From JANYCG01 sp031386665 (GTDB lineage: Bacteria > Pseudomonadota > Gammaproteobacteria > Burkholderiales > Burkholderiaceae_C), in NCBI GenBank assembly GCA_031386665.1, contig JANNCN010000135.1, forward strand, positions 1 through 16,409: DNA of 16,409 nucleotides, read 5' to 3'. A model generated the notes under the pieces. It was not told where the DNA came from. It ran no database searches and saw only the letters and a program-made list of their open reading frames with translations. Below are positions 6,536 through 12,352 of this stretch, one piece after another. Within the stretch, counting starts at the first letter, position 1. Each line of letters opens with the position of its first letter. The position numbers and the translations under genes were made by a program.

Positions 6536-7417
6536 TCAGACGCCTCGTTTTCGCTTTAGGTAACGCGCTGCGTTGACTACGTTCAAGACCGCTTGCACAA
6601 CCACTTCGGGCCGGTCGCGGTGCACATTGTGGCCGCTTTCATCGCACACCTTAATGCGCCCAAGCGACGACATACTGACCATGTTGCGTTGGCCCGCCAC
6701 CCACACTTCGCCCAGGGCACGCGGCCAGTGGGTGGACGCTTTGCGGTGCGTCAACACAATCAGGGGCACCGACGGAAAAGGCCCAGCCCGGCGGGCTTGG
6801 CGCATGGTGGTGGGCGCGGCCTGAAGTTCGCGCCGCACGGCGGTGCGGGCCATCAGAAAAAGCACGGGCGGTGGGTCGTACAAAACCCGCAACACACCCA
6901 CCTGGCGACAGGCACGGGCCAAATCGGCATGGCGGGCATCGACCAGCACCACGCCAGCGACTTCATCCGGGTAACTGCGTGCAAACAGTTTGACAATCGT
7001 GCCGCCTAAGGAATGGCCCACCAAAACATAAGGGGGTGGAATGTCTTCAGCCGCCAGCATGGCGCGAAGTTCTTGCACAATTTGCTGCCCGTCGCGTTGG
7101 GCTTCCGAGTATTCGCTTTTGCCAATGCCTGCGCGGTCGTAGGCCACCGCATGGGTTTTGGCAGCCACCCCATTGAAAACGGCCTGCCAGTCGTCTTTTC
7201 CCTTGCCCAAGCCGGCCTCAAACACCACGGTGGGCGTGCCCACGCCAGCGGTGATCAATGAGCGGCGGCCCAGCGCGGTTTCGCTCATGCGGGCGCGCGG
7301 CATGGGCCTGACGTGCACCGATGCCGACTCGTTTGCGTAGGGGCTAAAAATCCGCTTGAGCACGTTGTCGCCCCGCAAACCCACTTCGCTGCCCGCGCTT
7401 TTTTCAATCTTTTTCAA
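6536..7417 (-). CDS. Alpha/beta-fold hydrolase of unknown substrate
   Basis: A 293-residue protein with an alpha/beta-hydrolase core. Visible are the oxyanion-side stretch VVFEAGLGKGKDDW (64-77), AYDRAGIGKSE (92-102), the nucleophile elbow GHSLGG with Ser136, and the C-terminal SGHNVHRDRP with His263 as the likely catalytic histidine. Asp160 (LVDAR) follows the strand after the nucleophile, and the acid of the triad cannot be fixed by eye. No signal peptide is seen, so it is probably cytoplasmic. The frame starts with TTG at 7417, preceded by GGAAAG six bases upstream; a later methionine near residue 39 or 44 is possible because the first ~40 residues match no domain. It is convergent with the MFS gene and follows the kinase gene on the same strand with a ~210-bp gap. 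A link to nitrogen metabolism is not evident. Confidence 0.75.
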   Translation of the reverse strand: MKKIEKSAGSEVGLRGDNVLKRIFSPYANESASVHVRPMPRARMSETALGRRSLITAGVGTPTVVFEAGLGKGKDDWQAVFNGVAAKTHAVAYDRAGIGKSEYSEAQRDGQQIVQELRAMLAAEDIPPPYVLVGHSLGGTIVKLFARSYPDEVAGVVLVDARHADLARACRQVGVLRVLYDPPPVLFLMARTAVRRELQAAPTTMRQARRAGPFPSVPLIVLTHRKASTHWPRALGEVWVAGQRNMVSMSSLGRIKVCDESGHNVHRDRPEVVVQAVLNVVNAARYLKRKRGV

Positions 7418-7498
7418 ATATCACTTTCCAGGGAATCAGCGGCAAGTACACGCGGCCCAATTGCAAAAGATATCGAGAAGTATCAAAAGGTTTTGCAA

Positions 7499-7541
7499 GG
7501 TATCTAGCCACGGTATCCATAGCTACGTTATCTATAGCTAA
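7499..7541. repeat. Three degenerate ~15-bp tandem units
   Basis: Units GGTATCTAGCCAC, GGTATCCATAGCTAC and GTTATCTATAGCTAA follow each other in the 212-bp gap between the kinase/phosphatase stop and the hydrolase start. They share the core TATC(T/C)ATAGCTA and could be a protein-binding array or a decayed dispersed repeat. No clear promoter for the hydrolase was found beside them. Confidence 0.45.
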
Positions 7542-7629
7542 TGGGTCAGAGTGTACAACTGACGCAATTCAATTCCGTGGATGCCGCACGAGAGCCGCCA
7601 GGTGCGCGTATATCTCGCCTGTTTCGCGG

Positions 7630-9369
7630 CTATTTGGGCAAAAACAGCAACCAATACACTAGCAACAGGTTGAACAGAGCGGACACGGCCAAACCCAGTT
7701 TCAGCAGGATTTTGGGGTCGCGCTCAATCAGCGGGGTGGCCTGGGGCGCGGTCAAAGGCCGCGTGGCACCGCGATCTAGCGCCAGCAAAAGCTCTTCGGC
7801 AGTTTCAAACCGCTTGCGTTTGTCGCGCGAAACAGCTTTCAAAACAATGTAGTCCAGCCAAATGGGGACCTCAGGGTTGTGGCGACTCGGTGGCGTGGGA
7901 TCGCGGTGGTAGCGCCCCAGCTGGTAGGGCAGCACCTCGCCATAGGGCAGCTTGCCGGTCAGCATTTGGTACAAGGTGACGCCCAAGGCATACAGATCGC
8001 TTTGCGGGTCGGGCAATTCCTCGGGGGCGCTGGCTCCGCTCAGGGCGTAGCCCCATTGCTCCGGATTCACAAAACTCGGCGTCCCCGCATGCAGCCGCCG
8101 CACGTCTTGCGGTTCTTTGCCACTGAGCGCAACCCCCAGGTCCAGCACGCGCAAAACGCCATCAGCTCCTTGGTGCAAGTTGGCGGGCTTGATGTCGCGG
8201 TGAATCACAAATTGGCGGTGCAGCAAGCCCAGGGCTTTAGCCACCTGCTGGGCCATGGTCAGTGCCTGCTGTATGCCCGGTTTACGGCCCCGATCCAGCA
8301 GTTGCTGCAAGGTTTCGCCCGCATGCCAGTCGTACAGCAAGTAAAACGCGCTGCGGCTTTCGCCGTTGGGCAAGGCATCGTGCAAGGTCACCAAATGGCT
8401 TGCGGCGCGGCCCGATTGCATGCGCTTGGCAAGCCAGGCCTCATGGGCCAGCATGGCGCGTTCTTCGACGTCGTGCTCGCGCGCCGGGTTCAGCGTCTTC
8501 AAGGCATAAAGCGTTCGACTGGTGCGATCCCGCACCTGGTACAGCAAGTTGACACCACTGTCGGCCACCAAGGCAGTGATCGCAAACCCGTCCACCACAT
8601 CGCCCACCTTCAACAAAGCCGGAATCGGCAAGGCTTGCGCCACCCGGCTGACGTCGGTCAGGGTCGCATCCACCAACCCCTGCACTCGGACTACCATGGC
8701 GGTGGTGTTGTCAGTCGCGCCATTGCCCAGCGCCACCTGCACCATTTGCAGGCTGGCATCCTGGGCATCGGGCTGATTGCCAAACTCAGCAATTTTGCGA
8801 TCTGACAAAGATCCATAAACCCCGTCGGTCAGCAATACAAACACATCGCCCACCTGCAAATCGCCTTGCATGTAATCGACCACCACATGGTCTTCGGCCC
8901 CCACAGAGCGCAAAAGCTGGTGCTTGAAATCAGGGTGGTTGACCACGTGGTCGTGCGTGAGCTGTGTGGTTTTGCCGGCTCGCAGCAAGTAGGCGCGCGA
9001 GTCACCCACGTGGGCCAGGGTGTAGGTTTGCCCGCGCATGACCAGCGCCGTCAGAGTGGTCAAACCCATGGCTGGGTGACGGCGGCGGTTGGTGCCTGCC
9101 AACCATGCGTTTTGGGCGGCAATGATGCGGTCCAGCGCAACCGTGGTGTCCCATGTGTCAGGGGTTCCAAAATAATCGCGCACCAGGCTGGTCACGGTGG
9201 TTTGCGCGGCTTCACGGCCCATGCCGCCAGTGCTCACGCCGTCGGCAATGGCGACGATGGAGCCTTTGTCAGCTTGCCAGGCGTCAGGCAGCATGGCGGC
9301 GCAAAAGTCCTCGTTGACGGCCTTGCGGCCTGTGTGCGATGAAAAACCAATGTCAAGATCGAATGCCAT
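7630..9369 (-). CDS. Bifunctional PP2C-type phosphatase / Hanks-type Ser/Thr protein kinase, C-terminal membrane anchor
   Basis: A 579-residue fusion that can in principle both phosphorylate proteins and remove Ser/Thr phosphates. Residues ~5-230 are a PP2C domain with its metal-binding acids: NED (Asp21), ADG (Asp43), GDSR (Asp123), TDG (Asp182) and TDN (Asp220). Residues ~260-530 are a protein kinase with Lys291 (YALK), Glu310, HRDIKPAN (390-397, catalytic Asp392), DLG in place of DFG (410-412) and Asp458 (SDLYALG); its glycine loop is degenerate. Residues ~557-577 form one hydrophobic helix at the very end, so the enzyme probably faces the cytoplasm as a tail-anchored protein. ATG 9369 starts exactly at the PP2C fold; a longer frame to 9507 would cross the nirB control region. 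Its position between a nitrate transporter and nirB matches what I recall for P. aeruginosa PA1782, so the association is conserved, but its target is unknown. Confidence 0.9.
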   Translation of the reverse strand: MAFDLDIGFSSHTGRKAVNEDFCAAMLPDAWQADKGSIVAIADGVSTGGMGREAAQTTVTSLVRDYFGTPDTWDTTVALDRIIAAQNAWLAGTNRRRHPAMGLTTLTALVMRGQTYTLAHVGDSRAYLLRAGKTTQLTHDHVVNHPDFKHQLLRSVGAEDHVVVDYMQGDLQVGDVFVLLTDGVYGSLSDRKIAEFGNQPDAQDASLQMVQVALGNGATDNTTAMVVRVQGLVDATLTDVSRVAQALPIPALLKVGDVVDGFAITALVADSGVNLLYQVRDRTSRTLYALKTLNPAREHDVEERAMLAHEAWLAKRMQSGRAASHLVTLHDALPNGESRSAFYLLYDWHAGETLQQLLDRGRKPGIQQALTMAQQVAKALGLLHRQFVIHRDIKPANLHQGADGVLRVLDLGVALSGKEPQDVRRLHAGTPSFVNPEQWGYALSGASAPEELPDPQSDLYALGVTLYQMLTGKLPYGEVLPYQLGRYHRDPTPPSRHNPEVPIWLDYIVLKAVSRDKRKRFETAEELLLALDRGATRPLTAPQATPLIERDPKILLKLGLAVSALFNLLLVYWLLFLPK

Positions 9370-9413
9370 GCACCAAGGATAAGCAAATTCAATGCCTGAT
9401 TTCGCTGACCCAG

Positions 9414-9428
9414 GCCAAAGCAATGCCA
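9414..9428 (-). promoter_or_regulatory. Possible sigma-54 promoter of the kinase/phosphatase gene
   Basis: Read on the minus strand, TGGCATTGCTTTGGC has GG and GC separated by exactly 10 bases, five of six matches in the -24 box and three of four in the -12 box. Transcription would begin near 9402, 33 bases before the start codon at 9369. The NtrC site at 9435-9451 is close behind it. The match is imperfect and the call is tentative. Confidence 0.35.
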
Positions 9429-9434
9429 AGGTAA

Positions 9435-9451
9435 TGCGCCATTTTGGTGCA
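9435..9451 (+). promoter_or_regulatory. NtrC binding site of the nirBD-nasA operon
   Basis: TGCGCCATTTTGGTGCA differs from the symmetrical NtrC pattern TGCACC-N5-GGTGCA at one base. Its centre (9443) lies 37 bp before the GG of the sigma-54 promoter, about -62 from the predicted start. A weaker half-site, TGCACC at 9369-9374, lies further upstream and touches the start codon of the divergent kinase gene. Confidence 0.75.
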
Positions 9452-9478
9452 TAACCACGAGGCTGATGAGCCGCAAAT

Positions 9479-9493
9479 TGGCACGGGCTTTGC
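9479..9493 (+). promoter_or_regulatory. Sigma-54 promoter of the nirB-nirD-nasA operon
   Basis: TGGCACGGGCTTTGC matches the -24/-12 consensus fully, with GG (9480-9481) and GC (9492-9493) 10 bases apart. The predicted transcript begins near 9505, only about 23 bases before the nirB start. There is therefore no room for an ANTAR leader, and control here is likely nitrogen status alone. Confidence 0.87.
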
Positions 9494-9527
9494 GGTACTA
9501 CACGCAATGCAACATTGGGTGAAGTGC

Positions 9528-11960
9528 GTGAAAAAATCGAAACTAGTGATGGTAGGCAATGGGATGGCGGGGGTTCGCACCATCGAAGAATTGCTGAAGG
9601 TCGCCCCAGACCTGTACGACGTGACGGTGTTTGGTGCAGAGCCGCACCCCAACTACAACCGCATTTTGCTCAGCCCCGTGTTGGCGGGCGAGCAAACGCT
9701 GGACGAAATCGTCTTGAACTCCTGGGATTGGTACAAAGACAACCACATCACCTTGCATGCTGGCAAAAAGGTGATTGAGGTTGACCGCATCAAACGCATC
9801 GTGCGGGCAAATGACGGTACCGAAGTCGAATACGACCGGCTTTTGATGTGCACCGGCTCCAACCCCTTCATTTTGCCGATTCCAGGCAAAGATTTGAAGG
9901 GCGTCATCGCCTACCGCGACATTGCTGACACCAACGAGATGATCAGTACCGCGAAAGCATACAAAAATGCGGTGGTAATTGGCGGCGGCCTGCTGGGCCT
10001 TGAAGCTGCCAACGGGCTGATGCTGCGCGGCATGGACGTCACCGTGGTTCACGTCATGCCTTGGTTGATGGAGCGCCAGTTGGACGATGTAGCAGGCAAG
10101 CTGTTGCAAAAGTCGCTCGAAGACCGCGGCCTGAAATTCCTGATTGGCGCACAGACCCAGGAATTGACCGGCGGTGACGATGGCCGCGTCAAATCCATCA
10201 AATTCAAAGATGGCACCGAGCTGGCATGCGACCTGGTGGTCATGGCCGTTGGCATTCGTCCCAACACGACGCTGGCGGAGTCGATGCGCTTGTATTGCAA
10301 CAAAGGCATTGTGGTCAACGACACCATGCAAACCATCACTGACGCACGCATTTACAGCGTGGGCGAATGCGCGGCACACCGTGGCATCGCCTATGGCTTG
10401 GTAGCCCCCTTGTTTGAGCAGGCCAAGGTGGCAGCCAACCATTTAGCGCAATTCGGTATTGGGCGCTACACGGGTTCGCTCACGTCAACCAAACTCAAGG
10501 TCACGGGCATTGACCTGTTCAGCGCCGGAGAGTTTCAAGGTGGCGAAGGCTGCGAAGAGATTGTGATGAGCGACCCGTTTGGTGGGGTCTACAAAAAGCT
10601 GGTGCTCAAAGACGACAAGTTGATTGGCGCTTGCCTGTATGGCGACACGGTGGATGGCAGTTGGTACTTCAAGCTGTTGCGCGATGGCCGCTCGATTGCC
10701 GATATCCGCGACAAATTGATGTTTGGCGAGTCCAACATTGGCGACGTGGGCCACGAAGGCCACAGCAAAGCCGCCACCATGCCCGATGAAGCCGAAGTTT
10801 GCGGCTGCAATGGTGTTTGCAAGGGCACCATCGTCAAGGCGATTCGAGAAAAAGGCTTGTTCACTGTGGACGAAGTGCGCAAACACACTAAGGCCAGTGG
10901 GGGTTGTGGGTCATGCACCGGGCTGGTCGAACAGATTTTGATGTTCACCGCAGGGGGCGACTATTCCGCCACGCCCAAAACCAAAGCCATATGCGCTTGC
11001 ACCGACCATGGTCACCAGGCCGTGCGCGAGGCGATTGTCAAAAACAAGCTGATCACCATTGCCAGCGTGCAACAGTTCATGGACTGGAAAACCCCCAATG
11101 GTTGCTCCAGTTGCCGCCCAGCTCTGAACTACTACCTCATCAGCTCTTGGCCCAAAGAGGCCAAAGACGATCCACAAAGCCGCTTCATCAATGAGCGCAG
11201 CCACGCCAACATCCAGAAGGACGGCACCTACTCCGTTATTCCACGCATGTGGGGCGGCGAAACCACGGCCAGTGAATTGCGCCGGATTGCCGATGCCGTG
11301 GACAAGTACAAAATACCCACTGTCAAGGTCACTGGCGGCCAGCGCATCGACCTGCTGGGCGTTAAGAAGGAAGACCTGCAAGCCGTTTGGAAAGACATCG
11401 GCATGCCCAGTGGCCACGCCTATGCCAAGGCACTGCGCACTGTGAAAACCTGTGTGGGCAGCGAATGGTGCCGCATGGGCACGCAGGACTCAACCCAAAT
11501 GGGCAAAGACCTGGAACGTGCCATGTGGCGCATGTACGCGCCACACAAAGTCAAGTTTGCCGTGAGCGGCTGCCCGCGCAATTGCGCTGAGGCGGGCATC
11601 AAAGACGTGGGCATTATTGGCGTGGACAGCGGCTGGGAAATGTACGTGGCAGGTAATGGCGGCATCAAAACCGAAGTGGCACATTTCTTCACCAAACTCA
11701 AAACACCCGCTGAAGTCCTAGAGTACACAGGTGCGTTATGCGAGCTGTACCGCCAGGAAGGCTGGTACCTGGAGCGCACGGTGCACTTTGTGAATCGCGT
11801 GGGCTTGGACTACGTCAAAAAACGCATCCTCGAAGACCACGAAGGCCGCCGCACCTTGTGGGCCAATTTGCAATTCGCACTAGATGGCGAACCCGATCCC
11901 TGGTTTGAATTTGACAAAGCCGCCGTGGACACCCGTCAGTTTGAAGTGATTGCAGCATGA
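9528..11960 (+). CDS. nirB: Assimilatory NAD(P)H nitrite reductase, large subunit
   Basis: An 810-residue cytoplasmic enzyme that reduces nitrite to ammonium with six electrons from NAD(P)H. Order of domains: FAD/NAD(P) oxidoreductase (residues ~1-400, starting KLVMVGNGMAG, second nucleotide fold at VVIGGGLLGLEAA); two BFD-like [2Fe-2S] modules with Cys425/427/460/463 and Cys489/491/526/529; then the siroheme/[4Fe-4S] reductase part with Cys642, Cys648 (C-x5-C) and Cys682, Cys686 (C-x3-C). All cofactor ligands are present. GTG 9528 is preferred: GGTGA at 9518-9522 is well spaced and the protein then begins MKKSKLVM, as in relatives. The open frame reaches back to 9444, but that lies before the predicted transcription start. 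It overlaps nirD by four bases (ATGA). Confidence 0.94.
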   Translation: MKKSKLVMVGNGMAGVRTIEELLKVAPDLYDVTVFGAEPHPNYNRILLSPVLAGEQTLDEIVLNSWDWYKDNHITLHAGKKVIEVDRIKRIVRANDGTEVEYDRLLMCTGSNPFILPIPGKDLKGVIAYRDIADTNEMISTAKAYKNAVVIGGGLLGLEAANGLMLRGMDVTVVHVMPWLMERQLDDVAGKLLQKSLEDRGLKFLIGAQTQELTGGDDGRVKSIKFKDGTELACDLVVMAVGIRPNTTLAESMRLYCNKGIVVNDTMQTITDARIYSVGECAAHRGIAYGLVAPLFEQAKVAANHLAQFGIGRYTGSLTSTKLKVTGIDLFSAGEFQGGEGCEEIVMSDPFGGVYKKLVLKDDKLIGACLYGDTVDGSWYFKLLRDGRSIADIRDKLMFGESNIGDVGHEGHSKAATMPDEAEVCGCNGVCKGTIVKAIREKGLFTVDEVRKHTKASGGCGSCTGLVEQILMFTAGGDYSATPKTKAICACTDHGHQAVREAIVKNKLITIASVQQFMDWKTPNGCSSCRPALNYYLISSWPKEAKDDPQSRFINERSHANIQKDGTYSVIPRMWGGETTASELRRIADAVDKYKIPTVKVTGGQRIDLLGVKKEDLQAVWKDIGMPSGHAYAKALRTVKTCVGSEWCRMGTQDSTQMGKDLERAMWRMYAPHKVKFAVSGCPRNCAEAGIKDVGIIGVDSGWEMYVAGNGGIKTEVAHFFTKLKTPAEVLEYTGALCELYRQEGWYLERTVHFVNRVGLDYVKKRILEDHEGRRTLWANLQFALDGEPDPWFEFDKAAVDTRQFEVIAA

Positions 11961-12352
11961 GCGCCACCACCAACCACTGGAAGAGAATTTGCTTTGTGAC
12001 CGATATTCCGGTGCTAGGTTCACGGCGTGTGTCCAGGGCGAAGGGCATGGACGTTGCTGTGTTTCGCAACAGCGAAGACACCGTGTTTGCATTGCTTGAC
12101 CGTTGTCCACACAAAGGTGGCCCTTTGAGCCAGGGCATTGTGCACGGCACCAGTGTGGCCTGCCCGCTGCACAACTGGAACATTGACCTTGAAGGCGGTT
12201 GCGCCAAAGCGCCAGACGTGGGCTGCACACCCAAATTTGCCGTGCAGGTGAAGGATGGCGTGGTTTACCTGGACACCACCGAGCTTGCCAGCCACGCCAC
12301 GGACTTGACACGACCCTTGGCCGGCCCAGCTCTCAAAGCCGCCACTGCATGA
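11957..12352 (+). CDS. nirD: Nitrite reductase small subunit, Rieske-type ferredoxin
   Basis: A 131-residue Rieske-fold protein that forms the nitrite reductase complex with NirB. Both Rieske boxes are complete: CPHKGG with Cys50 and His52, and CPLHNW with Cys69 and His72, so it should hold a [2Fe-2S] cluster. From memory, the E. coli NirD has lost these ligands, so the window's protein is the cluster-bearing type. The ~30-residue tail after the Rieske fold (SHATDLTRPLAG and onward) is Ala-rich and probably flexible. The start codon overlaps the nirB stop and the stop overlaps the nasA start, each by four bases, so translation of the three genes is coupled. Confidence 0.93.
   Translation: MSATTNHWKRICFVTDIPVLGSRRVSRAKGMDVAVFRNSEDTVFALLDRCPHKGGPLSQGIVHGTSVACPLHNWNIDLEGGCAKAPDVGCTPKFAVQVKDGVVYLDTTELASHATDLTRPLAGPALKAATA

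Noticed and set aside
7499..7541. CRISPR array
   Set aside because: Units are ~15 bp, contiguous and without spacers; no CRISPR-like repeat was seen anywhere in the window.
7879..8805. 308-residue open frame on the + strand opposite the kinase
   Set aside because: Antisense shadow of a clear kinase/phosphatase gene; no domain, no ribosome site, low-complexity His/Gln-rich product.
9370..9507. Longer kinase/phosphatase frame from 9507
   Set aside because: It would read through both the NtrC site and the sigma-54 promoter of nirB; the PP2C fold begins right at the methionine encoded at 9369.
9444..9527. nirB start at TTG 9444 or ATG 9507
   Set aside because: 9444 lies in the NtrC site, upstream of the promoter; 9507 is only two bases from the predicted transcript start. 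GTG 9528 has a spaced GGTGA and the expected N-terminus.
12199..12348. Longer nasA frame from 12199
   Set aside because: It overlaps most of the Rieske region of nirD in another phase; ATG 12349 gives the ATGA coupling and the expected N-terminus before the first cluster.
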